DNA of 64,000 nucleotides. Source: Pseudomonadota bacterium. Its GTDB lineage: Bacteria; Pseudomonadota; Gammaproteobacteria; Burkholderiales; Methylophilaceae. The first letter of the stretch is position 1. Each line of letters begins with the position of its first letter. Under the pieces are notes generated by a model, which worked only from the letters and a program-made list of their open reading frames with translations, was not told the DNA's origin and made no database searches. The stretch covers positions 124,001-188,000 of the forward strand of contig JAKOVB010000089.1 of NCBI GenBank assembly GCA_029782295.1, given 5' to 3'. This document shows positions 1-9,684 of this stretch, one piece after another. A program made the translations under genes and the position numbers.

Positions 1-523
1 CGATGAGCATGGCCGGCTCGCAAGCGATGCTCATCGCGATCATGACACGCTGACGCTGCCCACCGGACATTTCATCCGGATAGCTGTTGGCACGATCCGC
101 GGGAATACCGACTTGCTCCAGCAGCTCACCCACCTTGACTTTGAGCGCCTTGCCGGTCAGGCCGAGGTGGCAGGTCAGCGTTTCGCCGATCTGGAAACCG
201 ACATTCAGTACGGGGTTGAGGGAAGTCATCGGTTCCTGGAAGATCATCCCGATGCGCTTGCCACGTATGTCCTGCATCGCGAGGTTGCTGAAACCCGCCA
301 GATCCTGGCCCTGAAAGACGATGGATCCAGAAGTGCGCTTCAAGGCTGGTGAGAGCAGGCCCATGACCGATAATGCCGTCAGACTTTTGCCGCTCCCAGA
401 CTCACCCACAATGCAAATTGTTCTGCCTGTCTTCAGACTGAAGGAGACGTTATTGACGAGCCGACGCTCCGGCTGCGCCACCGGGGCCACGGTCAAACCC
501 TCGATGCGCAGCAGTTCGGTCAT
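1..523 (-). CDS. Peptide-type ABC transporter ATP-binding protein (DppD/OppD/YejF-like), 3' end outside window
   Basis: ATPase subunit that powers import of small peptides or similar solutes across the inner membrane. The 174 visible residues hold Walker A (GESGSGKS, residues 40-47), the Q-loop ([11 protein letters not shown]) and the ABC signature (MSGGQRQR); Walker B lies beyond the window edge. The MTSLNP stretch after the Q-loop is typical of the oligopeptide/dipeptide/nickel family. Its ATG overlaps the hisS stop codon (ATGA, 520-523), so it is translationally coupled to hisS. That is an unusual neighbour: yfgM-bamB-der normally follow hisS in betaproteobacteria. Whether this is a single DppD-type domain or the first half of a fused YejF-type protein cannot be told here. 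No permease gene is visible. Confidence 0.85.
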   Translation of the reverse strand, partial: MTELLRIEGLTVAPVAQPERRLVNNVSFSLKTGRTICIVGESGSGKSLTALSVMGLLSPALKRTSGSIVFQGQDLAGFSNLAMQDIRGKRIGMIFQEPMTSLNPVLNVGFQIGETLTCHLGLTGKALKVKVGELLEQVGIPADRANSYPDEMSGGQRQRVMIAMSIACEPAMLI

Positions 524-1779
524 TCGCTCAACAGATCCACAGCAGTTGCAAGCGGTACACGGGTTTGCTCCCCGCCCTCGCGCAATGGTTTGACACTGAC
601 TTCACCGACCGCGGCTTCGTCATCACCGATAATGATGGCGAAATGGGCCTGGCTGGCATCCGCCTTTTTCATTTGAGACTTGAAACTCCCGCCGCCACAG
701 TGCAGCACCACGCTCAGGCCGGCGTCACGCAATAGCTCTGCTGCCTGGAGTGCCATCCGGTCTGCCTGTTCGCCCACATGAACGATATAAGCATCAGGGG
801 CAAGGGTCGGCGGCTGAATATCCTGATCTTGCAACAGCGCCAGCAAGCGCTCGACGCCCATGGCGTATCCGCAAGCCGGGCTGGATTTCCCGCCGACCTG
901 TTCGATCAGGGCGTCATAACGGCCGCCGGCACAGACAGTACCCTGCGCTCCGAGGCGTGTCGTTACCCATTCGAACACGGTTGCATTGTAATAATCGAGC
1001 CCGCGTACCAGTCGGGGATTGATCTGATATTCGACACCTGCAGATCGCAAGATGTCCTGCAAGCGCTCGAAATGCTTGAGGGAGGCTTCATCGATATCTT
1101 CCATCAGCTTGGGTGCCGCTTCGACCAGGGATTGCATAGCCGGGTTCTTGGTATCGAGGATACGAAGCGGATTGCTGTGCAGACGACGTTTTGCATCCTC
1201 GTCCAGCACATCGGCGTGCTGCTCGAAATAGGCGATCAACCGACTACGATAACGGGCTCGCGCTTCAGAAGAACCGAGGGTGTTGATCTCCAGCTTCACA
1301 TCTTGCAACCCCAACAGCTTCCAGAGCCGCGCAGTCATGATGATATGCTCGGCATCCATGTCTGGGCCGTCGTAGCCCAAGGATTCGACGCCCACCTGAT
1401 GAAACTGCCGATAACGCCCCTTTTGCGGACGCTCGTGACGGAACATCGGCCCCATGTACCAGAGTCGCTGAGGAGCGTTGTACAGCAGATTGTGTTCAAC
1501 CACCGCACGGACACAGGATGCCGTCCCTTCAGGGCGCAAGGTCAGTCGCTCACCATTCAGCTTGTCCTCGAAGCTGTACATTTCCTTTTCAACAATGTCA
1601 GTCACTTCACCGATGGAACGTACGAACAGGTCGGTGGACTCCACGATGGGGGTGCGGATCTGACTATATCCATAGGCACGAAGCCAGTCACGGATGGTAT
1701 CTTCGAAGAACTCCCACAGCGCAGCGTCTGCAGGGAGGATGTCGTTCATGCCGCGTACGGCCTGGATAGTCTTGCTCAT
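520..1779 (-). CDS. hisS: Histidyl-tRNA synthetase
   Basis: Class II aminoacyl-tRNA synthetase that charges tRNA-His in the cytoplasm. The 419-residue product has the usual bacterial length and N-terminus ([11 protein letters not shown]), motif 2 ([16 protein letters not shown], residues 113-128), the histidine-specific loop [13 protein letters not shown] (259-271) and motif 3 around [10 protein letters not shown]. The C-terminal anticodon-binding domain is complete. It lies 12 bases after ispG in the order pilF-rodZ-ispG-hisS, conserved in betaproteobacteria, and its stop overlaps the start of the ABC ATPase gene. Nothing in it looks damaged. Confidence 0.98.
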   Translation of the reverse strand: MSKTIQAVRGMNDILPADAALWEFFEDTIRDWLRAYGYSQIRTPIVESTDLFVRSIGEVTDIVEKEMYSFEDKLNGERLTLRPEGTASCVRAVVEHNLLYNAPQRLWYMGPMFRHERPQKGRYRQFHQVGVESLGYDGPDMDAEHIIMTARLWKLLGLQDVKLEINTLGSSEARARYRSRLIAYFEQHADVLDEDAKRRLHSNPLRILDTKNPAMQSLVEAAPKLMEDIDEASLKHFERLQDILRSAGVEYQINPRLVRGLDYYNATVFEWVTTRLGAQGTVCAGGRYDALIEQVGGKSSPACGYAMGVERLLALLQDQDIQPPTLAPDAYIVHVGEQADRMALQAAELLRDAGLSVVLHCGGGSFKSQMKKADASQAHFAIIIGDDEAAVGEVSVKPLREGGEQTRVPLATAVDLLSE

Positions 1780-1791
1780 GGGAATTAAATT

Positions 1792-3063
1792 CTAGACAGC
1801 TTTGATTGGAATGGATTTGTTTTCACGGCGTAACGCGCCGCCTTCGGCATAGCGGGAACGGACATAATCTTCGACAATGGCCTGGAATTCTTCCGCAATC
1901 CCCTCGCCTTTCAGGGTCACGGTTTTTTCGCCGTCGACGTACACCGGCGCTACGGGCACTTCGCCCGTGCCCGGCAGGCTGATACCGATATTGGCCAGCT
2001 TGGATTCCCCCGGGCCGTTCACCACGCAGCCCATCACCGCGACGTTCATGCTTTCCACCCCAGGATAGGTACTGCGCCAGACAGGCATCTGCTCGCGCAG
2101 GTAACGCTGGATCTTTTGCGCAAGTTCCTGAAAGAAGGTCGACGTAGTGCGACCACAGCCCGGGCAAGCCGTGACCAGCGGGGTAAAGGAACGGATCCCC
2201 ATGGTCTGCAGGATTTCCTGGGCCACGACCACTTCCTTGGTACGTAACTCCCCCGGCTCGGGGGTCAGGGAAACTCGGATCGTGTCGCCAATCCCTTCCT
2301 GCAGTAACACCGAAAGCGCGGCGGTCGAGGCCACGATGCCCTTGGAGCCCATCCCGGCCTCCGTCAGACCAAGATGCAACGGGTACTGGCAACGTTTGGC
2401 CAGTTCACGATAGACCAGAATCAGGTCCTGCACATCGCTGACCTTGCAGGAAATGATAATCCGGTCAGCGGGCAAGCCAAGATCCTCGGCCTGCTGAGCA
2501 CTTTCGAGCGCAGACTGGATCAGCGCTTCACGCATCAGTGCTTCGGAAGATAGCGGCTCGGCGAGCTTGGCATTTTCATCCATCATGCGCGCCATCTTGG
2601 CCTGGTCTAGACTGCCCCAGTTGACGCCGATGCGCACTGGTTTGTCATACTTGATGGCCATTTCAATCATGGCGGCGAACTGCTCGTCGCGCTTGCTGCC
2701 TTTGCCGACATTGCCAGGATTGATGCGGTATTTGGCAAGTGCCTGGGCGCAATCGGGATACTGGGCCAACAGCTTGTGGCCGTTAAAGTGGAAATCACCG
2801 ACGAGCGGCACATTGCAGCCCATAGCATCCAGTTGTTTACGGATGCTGCCAACCTGAGCAGCAGCTTCAGGAGAATTGACCGTGATGCGAACAAGTTCAG
2901 AGCCGGCCTGCCACAGATCGTAGACCTGCTGGACAGTTGACGCTGCATCTGCCGTGTCGGTATTGGTCATTGACTGCACGACCACCGGGGCATTGCCACC
3001 AACAGGGACATGGCCAACCATCGCGCACCGGCAATGACGGCGCTGTAGGCGAGATAAACTCAA
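1792..3063 (-). CDS. ispG: 4-hydroxy-3-methylbut-2-en-1-yl diphosphate synthase (IspG/GcpE)
   Basis: Iron-sulfur enzyme of the methylerythritol phosphate isoprenoid pathway; it reductively opens MEcPP to HMBPP. The [4Fe-4S] ligands are visible as CPGCGR (C300, C303) and C346 in [10 protein letters not shown], with the conserved glutamate at 353. At 423 residues it is longer than the roughly 370-residue gammaproteobacterial form and matches the betaproteobacterial length. No ATG fits the N-terminus. A TTG at 3063 is chosen because GGAG stands six bases before it, just past the rodZ stop. It continues the ndk-to-hisS operon. Confidence 0.96.
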   Translation of the reverse strand: MSLSRLQRRHCRCAMVGHVPVGGNAPVVVQSMTNTDTADAASTVQQVYDLWQAGSELVRITVNSPEAAAQVGSIRKQLDAMGCNVPLVGDFHFNGHKLLAQYPDCAQALAKYRINPGNVGKGSKRDEQFAAMIEMAIKYDKPVRIGVNWGSLDQAKMARMMDENAKLAEPLSSEALMREALIQSALESAQQAEDLGLPADRIIISCKVSDVQDLILVYRELAKRCQYPLHLGLTEAGMGSKGIVASTAALSVLLQEGIGDTIRVSLTPEPGELRTKEVVVAQEILQTMGIRSFTPLVTACPGCGRTTSTFFQELAQKIQRYLREQMPVWRSTYPGVESMNVAVMGCVVNGPGESKLANIGISLPGTGEVPVAPVYVDGEKTVTLKGEGIAEEFQAIVEDYVRSRYAEGGALRRENKSIPIKAV

Positions 3064-3066
3064 AAC

Positions 3067-3912
3067 TTACTCCAATGTCAGACGAGCCACGTTGGCTTTC
3101 GTGTACGGAACCAGATCTACCGGTTTGTCGTTATATGACAGGGCGACGCCGGCAGAGTTGCCGATGATAATGGAAAACGGAGGGACCCCTTCGACGACCG
3201 CCTGAGAACCCGCTGGATGGCTTTTGTTCAGCAGTTCCTTACCATCCCTGTCCGTAACGCTGATCCAGGACGATTCCTTGACGGTCAACACAAGTTTTGC
3301 ACTGGTCGCAGGAACGGCTGGTTGCAGGGTTTCAGGCTGGACTGCGGAGACCGCCACCGGTACTGCCGCGGCAGACACCTGCTCTGGAGTAAGTTCAACC
3401 GGAAGTGGCTGTGGCACTGCGGCCACGGCGGTCGGCTTGGTTTCAACCGGATTAGCCGAAGCATCCTTCCTGAGCGTCTGGTCTGCATACTCCATGTAAA
3501 ACAACCAACCCGCCAGAGCGACCCCAACAACCATTGAGGCCATCAGGTAAGGGAGCCAGAGCCGCTTTTCCTGCGTATGAATGGGAATATTTTCTGACTG
3601 CAGGCTGATATTGACAGGTTGACCCTGACCACTCTGGCCGGGGTAGGCCTGAAGCAACTCTTCCGCGTTCAACTCCAGCAACTTGGCATAGTTGCGTATG
3701 AATCCGCGCACAAAGGCCGGAGATGGCAAAACGGAGGCATCGTCCGCCTCCAGCGCCGTCACCTGACGTACACTCAACCGGAGTTTAGCAGCCGCCTCTT
3801 CCACCGACATGCCGGCTCCCTCACGGGCAAGCGACAAAACTCGCCCCACGCTCACCACAGGGGAAACGTGAGCGGATGAGTCAACTTCATCATCGAGTTC
3901 ACTCATGGTCAT
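3067..3912 (-). CDS. rodZ: RodZ-like membrane protein with N-terminal helix-turn-helix
   Basis: Bitopic inner-membrane protein. In the RodZ family the cytoplasmic HTH domain contacts MreB and helps set rod shape. Of 281 residues, about 22-90 form the Xre-like HTH (VEEAAAKLRLSVRQVTALE), residues 120-140 are one transmembrane segment, followed by a Pro/Ala/Val-rich linker and a C-terminal DUF4115 domain in the periplasm (from about 205). The start overlaps the pilF stop (ATGA, 3909-3912); a second ATG two codons in is possible. The neighbours pilF and ispG are the usual ones. Assignment rests on architecture and context. Confidence 0.9.
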   Translation of the reverse strand: MTMSELDDEVDSSAHVSPVVSVGRVLSLAREGAGMSVEEAAAKLRLSVRQVTALEADDASVLPSPAFVRGFIRNYAKLLELNAEELLQAYPGQSGQGQPVNISLQSENIPIHTQEKRLWLPYLMASMVVGVALAGWLFYMEYADQTLRKDASANPVETKPTAVAAVPQPLPVELTPEQVSAAAVPVAVSAVQPETLQPAVPATSAKLVLTVKESSWISVTDRDGKELLNKSHPAGSQAVVEGVPPFSIIIGNSAGVALSYNDKPVDLVPYTKANVARLTLE

Positions 3913-4652
3913 TCTCCAGCAAGCATCGCCTTGGTTTCGGCAGAATCGGGAAATTTGTTTTTCAACAACAAGCGGTAGCTGGACTCATTGTCCCCTCCAC
4001 CCAGATTCTTTTCAATGCGTACGCCAAGCCACAAAAGTTCAGGCGTAGGATCCGTGTTTTCAAGCGCCTTCTGCAAATGCTGGCGCGCCATGAAATAATC
4101 CTCGCGACCGAAGAACAGCTTGGTCAATTGCACATGGGCCTGATAGATATTGGGCTGAATCTGCAAAGCGTTGTTGAGATAGGTTTCGGCGTTCTTGTCG
4201 TCCTTGTTCTTCAATGCGCAGGTACCCGCATTGAGATAAGCCATGCCCGGTGTGGTATACAGCGGGTTTTTGGTTGCGGTCAGGAACTCCTGGATTGATT
4301 CGCTGAACCTTCCACGCGAACACAGGAAAGTGCCATAGTTGTTATGGGTTTCAGAATTGTTTGGTTCGAGCTGGAGAGCACGCTTGAAATTAGCCTCGGC
4401 TTGCGTATCCTGGTTCAGGTTGGCGTGTACCAGTCCGAGACCAGCGTATGGAAGCGCATAGGCCGGGTCAATCTTGATCGAGAAATTGAACTCGTCCAGG
4501 GCAATCCCCATCTGACCTTGCGAAAAATATCCAAAGCCCAGTTCCGTATGCACCTTGGCTCGATTGCGCTGGGAGTTATCTGCATCATTACGCTGGGGCG
4601 ACGAAGCGCACCCGACCAGCAGCGCCGACACCAGCAGGACCACCTTTTTCAT
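3909..4652 (-). CDS. pilF: Type IV pilus biogenesis/stability lipoprotein PilF (PilW), TPR
   Basis: Outer-membrane pilotin that helps the PilQ secretin reach and assemble in the outer membrane. The 247-residue protein starts with a lipoprotein signal peptide ending in the lipobox LLVGC (lipidated Cys15) followed by ASS. The rest is TPR repeats ([54 protein letters not shown]). The start overlaps the rlmN stop (ATGA, 4649-4652) and its own stop overlaps rodZ, so the three genes are translationally coupled. Confidence 0.94.
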   Translation of the reverse strand: MKKVVLLVSALLVGCASSPQRNDADNSQRNRAKVHTELGFGYFSQGQMGIALDEFNFSIKIDPAYALPYAGLGLVHANLNQDTQAEANFKRALQLEPNNSETHNNYGTFLCSRGRFSESIQEFLTATKNPLYTTPGMAYLNAGTCALKNKDDKNAETYLNNALQIQPNIYQAHVQLTKLFFGREDYFMARQHLQKALENTDPTPELLWLGVRIEKNLGGGDNESSYRLLLKNKFPDSAETKAMLAGE

Positions 4653-5734
4653 GCAACCTTCTCCACGATCAGCTTATGGGTACGACGCGTTTTATCCTGG
4701 ACCTTCCCGGCCAACTGGCCGCATGCCGCGTCGATATCTTCGCCGCGCGTCTTGCGGGTCGTTACGACATACCCCGCCTGCATCAGCACATCCCGAAAGC
4801 GCCGGATCGACTCTGGTCTGGACGTGAGATAGCCACTGTTGGGGAACGGGTTGAAAGGAATCAGGTTGAATTTGCAGGGAACATCTTTGACCAGCTGCAA
4901 AAGCTGCTTGGCGTGCTCGACCGTGTCGTTGACACCATCCAGCATCACGTATTCGAATGTCACGAAATCTCTCGGTGCCTTCTCCAGGTAACGATGGCAG
5001 GCAGCCATGAGTTCGGACAGCGGGTATTTCTTGTTGATCGGAACGATGACGTCACGAATTGCATCGTTCGGGGCATGCAGCGATACGGCAAGCGCCACAG
5101 GACATTCATCGCGGAGACGGTCCATCGCTGGCACCAGACCTGAAGTAGAGACCGTAACACGACGACGGCTGAGACCGTAGGCCGAGTCATCCAGCATGAT
5201 ATTGAGCGCGGTCACGACGTTGTCAAAATTAGCAAGAGGCTCCCCCATGCCCATCATGACGACGTTGGAAATGATGCGATCCCCCTTGGGATCACGCCCC
5301 AATGCCTTGTTGGCCAGCCATAGCTGTCCAATGATTTCGGAAACTGCAAGATTACGGTTGAAGCCTTGCCGACCGGTGGAACAGAACGTACATTCCAGTG
5401 CGCAACCTACTTGAGAGGAGACACACAATGTACCGCGATCATCTTCAGGAATGAAGACCGTCTCGACACCGTTTCCGGCCCCCACATCGATCAACCACTT
5501 GCGTGTTCCGTCTTCGGATATCTGCTCAAGCTTGACTTCCGGGGCCCTGATTTCAGCGACCTGCGCGAGCTTTTCGCGCAAGGTCTTGGCCACATCTGTC
5601 ATCTGCCCGAAATCGTTTACCCCGAAATGATGCATCCAGCGCATCAACTGCTTGGCGCGGAAAGGCTTCTCGCCGAGTTCGGCAAAGAACGCGGCGAGTT
5701 TGGGTTGATCGAAATCGAGCAGGTTGACCGTCAT
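4649..5734 (-). CDS. rlmN: Dual-specificity 23S rRNA/tRNA adenine-C2 methyltransferase RlmN
   Basis: Radical-SAM enzyme that makes 2-methyladenosine at A2503 of 23S rRNA and at A37 of some tRNAs. The CX3CX2C cluster motif is at C111, C115 and C118 ([14 protein letters not shown]), followed by the SAM-binding GMGEPL segment; the C-terminal half holds the conserved [17 protein letters not shown] region with its catalytic cysteine. Length 361 is typical. The ATG directly abuts the ndk stop codon, so its ribosome-binding site must lie inside the end of ndk. Confidence 0.97.
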   Translation of the reverse strand: MTVNLLDFDQPKLAAFFAELGEKPFRAKQLMRWMHHFGVNDFGQMTDVAKTLREKLAQVAEIRAPEVKLEQISEDGTRKWLIDVGAGNGVETVFIPEDDRGTLCVSSQVGCALECTFCSTGRQGFNRNLAVSEIIGQLWLANKALGRDPKGDRIISNVVMMGMGEPLANFDNVVTALNIMLDDSAYGLSRRRVTVSTSGLVPAMDRLRDECPVALAVSLHAPNDAIRDVIVPINKKYPLSELMAACHRYLEKAPRDFVTFEYVMLDGVNDTVEHAKQLLQLVKDVPCKFNLIPFNPFPNSGYLTSRPESIRRFRDVLMQAGYVVTTRKTRGEDIDAACGQLAGKVQDKTRRTHKLIVEKVA

Positions 5735-6160
5735 TTAACGGGAGTAAACCTGGGAGGACGGGAAGAAGTAAGCGATTTCGATTGCTGCATTTTCAGCAGA
5801 GTCGGAACCGTGCACGGCGTTAGCGTCGATGCTTTCCGCGAAATCAGCGCGAATGGTGCCCGGAGCAGCTTCCTTAGGATTGGTTGCACCCATCAGATCG
5901 CGGTGAGCCAGCACGGCGTTCTCGCCTTCCAGCACTTGAATCACAACAGGACCGGAAATCATGAATTTCACCAGATCGGCAAAGAAAGGGCGTGCGCGAT
6001 GCACAGCGTAGAAGCCTTCTGCCTCAGCCTGGGACAGATGCGTCATGCGGGAAGCGACGATCTTCAGGCCGGCACTTTCGAAACGGGAATAGATCTTGCC
6101 GATTACGTTCTTGGCAACGGCATCGGGTTTGATGATGGAAAGGGTGCGTTCAACAGCCAT
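5735..6160 (-). CDS. ndk: Nucleoside diphosphate kinase
   Basis: Transfers the gamma-phosphate of ATP to NDPs through a phospho-histidine. The 141-residue product starts at the ATG at 6160 ([15 protein letters not shown]), which has GGAG seven bases upstream; a longer reading from 6205 would cross the upstream region and lacks support. The active-site histidine is H117 in NAVHGSD. It is the first gene of the ndk-rlmN-pilF-rodZ-ispG-hisS run. Confidence 0.97.
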   Translation of the reverse strand: MAVERTLSIIKPDAVAKNVIGKIYSRFESAGLKIVASRMTHLSQAEAEGFYAVHRARPFFADLVKFMISGPVVIQVLEGENAVLAHRDLMGATNPKEAAPGTIRADFAESIDANAVHGSDSAENAAIEIAYFFPSSQVYSR

Positions 6161-6212
6161 GACAACTCCAAAAGTTAAGTTTATGAAAACGCGCAAGAAT
6201 ACCATTTAAGGC

Positions 6213-6226
6213 GGTTTAAATAAACC
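6213..6226. promoter_or_regulatory. Short perfect dyad upstream of ndk
   Basis: GGTTTAAATAAACC is an inverted repeat of GGTTTA with a two-base centre, about 53 bases upstream of the ndk ATG. It lies between the terminator of the preceding gene and ndk, where the ndk promoter should be. It may be an operator; no convincing -35/-10 pair was found with it. Confidence 0.25.
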
Positions 6227-6248
6227 TCGGAATGCATTGTTTCTGGAT

Positions 6249-6280
6249 AAAAAAAACCCCGGAACGCAATGCCGGGGCTG
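6249..6280 (-). terminator. Rho-independent terminator of the small exported protein gene
   Basis: On the minus strand CCCCGG (6277-6272) pairs with CCGGGG (6262-6257) over a nine-base loop and is followed by eight T residues (6256-6249). It lies 23 bases after the stop of the gene at 6303-6683 and separates it from ndk. Confidence 0.9.
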
Positions 6281-6302
6281 GTATCAAAGCATCGCAGCTG
6301 AA

Positions 6303-6683
6303 CTATCGGTTGTTGAAAAACGCGATATTGTTGCATCGATCGTTTAGGAAGGTGATTTCCGTGGTCTTGTAGGTGTGGGTCGCATCGTACTTGACGCGGT
6401 TGGTGTAGTACCACATCTCTACGTTACTTGGCTTGGAAGTGTCCAGAGGGCGTCCGATGACGTTCTCCGCATTGGTCGGCTTCGAGGACATTTCCTTCTT
6501 CACTGGTTGGCCCAAGGCATCGGCGACCTGTTTGCGGGTTTTACCGCTGAAGGCTTTCAGGAATTCGACCTCACCATAGGTCTTGAGCTTTGGTTTGGCA
6601 GCGCCTTCAGCGGAGGCACCAAAAGCCAGGCCAGCAAGAGCGATGGCGAGTAAAGCACTGGACAGCCACTTCTTCATCAGCAT
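6303..6683 (-). CDS. Small exported protein of unknown function, possibly BamE/SmpA-like
   Basis: No named family is recognised with certainty. The 126 residues begin with a Sec signal peptide (hydrophobic core SSALLAIALAGLAFG, probable cut after ASA), leaving a periplasmic domain of about 100 residues. The stretch FSGKTRKQVADALGQPVKK resembles the turn-helix-turn of BamE/OmlA-like domains, in which a G-x-t-x-x-e-V motif precedes a 'lG.P' turn. The ATG at 6683 is chosen because AAAGGA lies six bases before it; a second ATG two codons later is less well spaced. It is a single-gene unit with its own terminator. No lipobox is seen, so it would be soluble. Confidence 0.75.
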   Translation of the reverse strand: MLMKKWLSSALLAIALAGLAFGASAEGAAKPKLKTYGEVEFLKAFSGKTRKQVADALGQPVKKEMSSKPTNAENVIGRPLDTSKPSNVEMWYYTNRVKYDATHTYKTTEITFLNDRCNNIAFFNNR

Positions 6684-6736
6684 TACGAATCCTTTTGTAA
6701 ATAATTAATAAACGCCATTATCGCATTTGGCGGCAA

Positions 6737-7501
6737 TTAAGAAAAATCCACCCGCAATCCATCATAACCCACCGCAACGTTAGAGGGCAGCAACGCAGAA
6801 AGTTCCTCATATTCGAGTTCATGGGTCATGTGGATCAGATAGGTTTGCCCAGCGCCAATTCTGCTGGCGTATGCCAAGCTCTGCTCCAGATTGATATGGG
6901 TGTGGTGCGGTTGATATCGCAGGCAGTCCAGCAGCAAGACCTCCAACCCCCGCAACAGTTCCAGCGAAGTATCAGGAATTTCGGATATGTCCGTCAGATA
7001 GGCCATATTGCCGATCCGATATCCAAACACTGGGGAACGACCATGTCGTGCAGGAATCGGGGTGACCATGACACCATGCACTTCGAACGGCCCGGAAACC
7101 CCATTTACCTTGAGGACAGGCAAATCCCAGTGATGGCCCGGATCCCGCAGTGTGTAGCCGAATCGTTCGGCGATAACTGCCATATGCTCTGGGCTGCCGT
7201 AGAGCGGAATCTGGCTGCGCATCGTCTGGCAGAATCCGCGCAAGTCGTCGATGCCATTGAGGTGATCCGCGTGGACATGGGTATAGAGAACGGCATCCAC
7301 CCGCCTCATGCCCTCGCGCAACGCCTGCTGCCTGAGATCGGCCCCGGTATCGATCAACAGCACCCGACCGTTGTCCAGCGTGATCATCGACGAGCAGCGT
7401 GTTCTTTTGTTGCGAGGGTTGCCTGAACTGCACGTCCCGCACGCACATCCGATCACAGGGGTCCCGGCACTGGAGCCGACTCCCAGCATCGTCAGGCGCA
7501 T
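6737..7501 (-). CDS. Metallo-beta-lactamase-fold hydrolase, PhnP-like
   Basis: Probable metal-dependent phosphodiesterase. The 254 residues show the MBL-fold metal motif HVHADH (about residues 75-80), an N-terminal cysteine-rich CACGTCSSGN stretch as in PhnP-type proteins, and further ligands in PARHG and the C-terminal LIHMTHELEYEEL. PhnP cleaves a cyclic phosphate in phosphonate breakdown, but no phn genes are here, so the substrate is unknown. It overlaps the end of tatD by ten bases and is the last gene of the pabC-to-tatD operon. Confidence 0.85.
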   Translation of the reverse strand: MRLTMLGVGSSAGTPVIGCACGTCSSGNPRNKRTRCSSMITLDNGRVLLIDTGADLRQQALREGMRRVDAVLYTHVHADHLNGIDDLRGFCQTMRSQIPLYGSPEHMAVIAERFGYTLRDPGHHWDLPVLKVNGVSGPFEVHGVMVTPIPARHGRSPVFGYRIGNMAYLTDISEIPDTSLELLRGLEVLLLDCLRYQPHHTHINLEQSLAYASRIGAGQTYLIHMTHELEYEELSALLPSNVAVGYDGLRVDFS

Positions 7502-8268
7502 CGTGCCGCCTTGGGGAAAAGTTTGAAGAAATTATCCGTAGTCGCCTGCGCTAGAATTTCCAGGGGGATCTCCCGCAGGTCCGCAATGTATTGGGCCACG
7601 TGCTTTACATATGCCGGCTGGTTGAGTTTGCCTCGAAACGGCACCGGTGCCAGAAACGGGGAATCAGTTTCGACCAGCATGCGTTCCAGCGGTACCTTTC
7701 GCGCAACCTCCTGCAAGGCGGTTGCATTCTTGAAGGTCACGATACCGGAAAAGGAGATGTAAAAGCCCATTGCCATGGCCTGCTCGGCAACCTCCCAACT
7801 CTCGGTAAAGCAATGCATGACTCCCCCGGCACGCTCGGCCCCTTCTTCACGCATGATACGCAGGGTGTCATCCGCCGCGCTACGGGTATGGATGATCAAC
7901 GGCACGCCAGCCTCTATCGCAGCACGGATATGGGTGCGGAATCGCTCACGCTGCCACTCCAGATCGCCTGTGAGGCGGTAATAATCCAGCCCGGTCTCGC
8001 CGATGGCCACCACTTTGGGATGTGAGGCCAGTTCCACCAACTGCTCAACAGTTGCCTCGGTTTCCTCCTCGTAATCAGGATGGATACCTACCGAGGCATA
8101 GATATGTGCATGCGCCTGTGCAATCCCCAGCACTGAAGGAAATTCCTCCAATGTCACACCGACGCAAAGCGCATGCTCCACTCCATGCGTCTGCATGGAT
8201 GCCAGCACCGCAGGCATTTGTTCAGAAAGATCGCGAAAATTGAGATGACAGTGGGAATCCACCAGCAT
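7492..8268 (-). CDS. ycfH: TatD-family metal-dependent hydrolase (YcfH-like DNase)
   Basis: TIM-barrel metallohydrolase; the family has 3'-5' DNase activity on single-stranded DNA. Metal-binding motifs are DSHCHLNF at the N-terminus, GETGLDYY near residue 93 and ETDSPFLAP near 200. The 258-residue length is standard. The order tmk-holB-pilZ-tatD is conserved in beta- and gammaproteobacteria, which supports YcfH over other TatD paralogues. It starts 28 bases after pilZ. Confidence 0.93.
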   Translation of the reverse strand: MLVDSHCHLNFRDLSEQMPAVLASMQTHGVEHALCVGVTLEEFPSVLGIAQAHAHIYASVGIHPDYEEETEATVEQLVELASHPKVVAIGETGLDYYRLTGDLEWQRERFRTHIRAAIEAGVPLIIHTRSAADDTLRIMREEGAERAGGVMHCFTESWEVAEQAMAMGFYISFSGIVTFKNATALQEVARKVPLERMLVETDSPFLAPVPFRGKLNQPAYVKHVAQYIADLREIPLEILAQATTDNFFKLFPKAARCA

Positions 8269-8296
8269 GATAAGACCTGTTGCTTAAGATGAGTAA

Positions 8297-8674
8297 TTAC
8301 ATGGTGTGAGTGGGACGACCGGATTTCAGGGCCCCACCCAGCAATGCTTCGATTTTGTTGCGGGCTTCGATTCCACCATCCTTTTCGCTGAACTGGACAC
8401 CGATACCTTGGGGGCGGTTACCTTGTGCGACTGGTGTGATCCAGACGACATGGCCGATAACCCTGAGCTTTGCCGTATCTTCCGGCAGGCTGAGCAACAT
8501 GAATACTTCTTCGCCGATCTTGTAGGATTTATTGGTCGGGATGAACAAACCTCCACCCTGAACAAATGGCATATAGGCCGAATAAAGGGCAGCCTTTTCC
8601 TTGATGGCCAGCGACAGCACCCCGGAACGAGAAGTTTCGGAACGCTGTTGGGTCGATGAGAAAGCTTCGCTCAT
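8297..8674 (-). CDS. pilZ: PilZ-domain protein of the type IV pilus type
   Basis: Small cytoplasmic protein (125 residues) needed for type IV pilus assembly in related bacteria. The sequence is a single PilZ domain (FVQGGGLFIPTNKSYKIGEE, GHVVWITPVAQGNRPQGIG). The N-terminal RxxxR c-di-GMP motif of canonical PilZ receptors is not evident, as expected for the non-binding PilZ-proper group. The start overlaps the holB stop (ATGA, 8671-8674). Confidence 0.92.
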   Translation of the reverse strand: MSEAFSSTQQRSETSRSGVLSLAIKEKAALYSAYMPFVQGGGLFIPTNKSYKIGEEVFMLLSLPEDTAKLRVIGHVVWITPVAQGNRPQGIGVQFSEKDGGIEARNKIEALLGGALKSGRPTHTM

Positions 8675-9684
8675 GAGGAGACTGTAAACACCTGGCTATA
8701 TTGGATCATCAATGACTCCAGTTGGAGATCCGCATTCAATGGGTGGAGTGCATGTCGCCGAGCTTCATCAAGTACGCGCTGAAATTCAAGCAACCGATGC
8801 AAGTCTACCCCTTTGGCCAGTGCTTGCAAAGATTCCCGCTCATTCAGATGGTAGCGCAGCTGGCCTGTCAAGCTCAGGGCGTACAGGTCATACAGCCATT
8901 TCTGCATCAGCGTCACCACCTCGACCACCCCCAGTTTCACGGCAAACCCTGCAGCGGCGAAAGGATCCATGCGACGCCCCTGGCCGAGATGACCGACCAG
9001 ATCCGAGGCGCGCAACTCTGCCACTTGATCCTGCAGGGCCTGCAACGGCGACCCACCTGCATAAGCCAACCTTTGCATGGCGTTCTGAACGCCTTGAGTT
9101 GTCAGCCATGCCTCGGCATCCAGCCGCATCGGCACGGGCATGCCGATGATATTGCAGCGGCTACGGATTGTGGGCAACAAGCGCTGCGGCTGATGCGTCA
9201 CAAGCAGGAAAAGCACGCCTGCGGGAGGCTCCTCCAGCATTTTTAGCAAGGCATTGGCTGAAGCCAGGTTCAAGCCTTCAGCCGGATGCAGCAGGACAAT
9301 ACGCAGGCCGGCGCGATGAGAGGACAGGTTAAGAAACTCGCCCAGTTCACGTACCTTGTCGACAGAGATCTGATTTTTACGCGCCGGCTTGGCCGATGAA
9401 GGCGATTCGTCCTCCACGCCTGCTTCTACTTCTCCCGGTTCAATCAGGCGAAAATCCGGGTGATTGTCTTGCTCGAACCACTTGCAGCTTTCACAACCAC
9501 CACAAGGTTGCAGATCCTGCTCAGGACGGTCACACAGTAAAGACCGCGCCAAATGCAGGGAAAAATCCATCTTGCCGATTCCACGCTTCCCCTGGAGCAG
9601 GAGCGCATGCGGCATGCGCTGCCGCATTTCGGACAATTGCCGCCATACATTGGTTTGCCAGGGGTACAAAGTCGAATCCGTCAT
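8671..9684 (-). CDS. holB: DNA polymerase III delta-prime subunit
   Basis: Clamp-loader subunit that opens and loads the beta sliding clamp with DnaX and delta. The 337 residues contain a Walker-A-like loop ([10 protein letters not shown]), zinc-binding cysteines (CGGCESC plus an upstream Cys), an insertion of acidic residues around 90-100, and the LLKMLEEPP segment with the sensor region PTIRSRC. The start overlaps the tmk stop by four bases. It is coupled to tmk and pilZ. Confidence 0.95.
   Translation of the reverse strand: MTDSTLYPWQTNVWRQLSEMRQRMPHALLLQGKRGIGKMDFSLHLARSLLCDRPEQDLQPCGGCESCKWFEQDNHPDFRLIEPGEVEAGVEDESPSSAKPARKNQISVDKVRELGEFLNLSSHRAGLRIVLLHPAEGLNLASANALLKMLEEPPAGVLFLLVTHQPQRLLPTIRSRCNIIGMPVPMRLDAEAWLTTQGVQNAMQRLAYAGGSPLQALQDQVAELRASDLVGHLGQGRRMDPFAAAGFAVKLGVVEVVTLMQKWLYDLYALSLTGQLRYHLNERESLQALAKGVDLHRLLEFQRVLDEARRHALHPLNADLQLESLMIQYSQVFTVSS

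Noticed and set aside
778-1788. 336-codon frame on the plus strand opposite hisS
   Set aside because: Shadow of hisS, which has all synthetase motifs.
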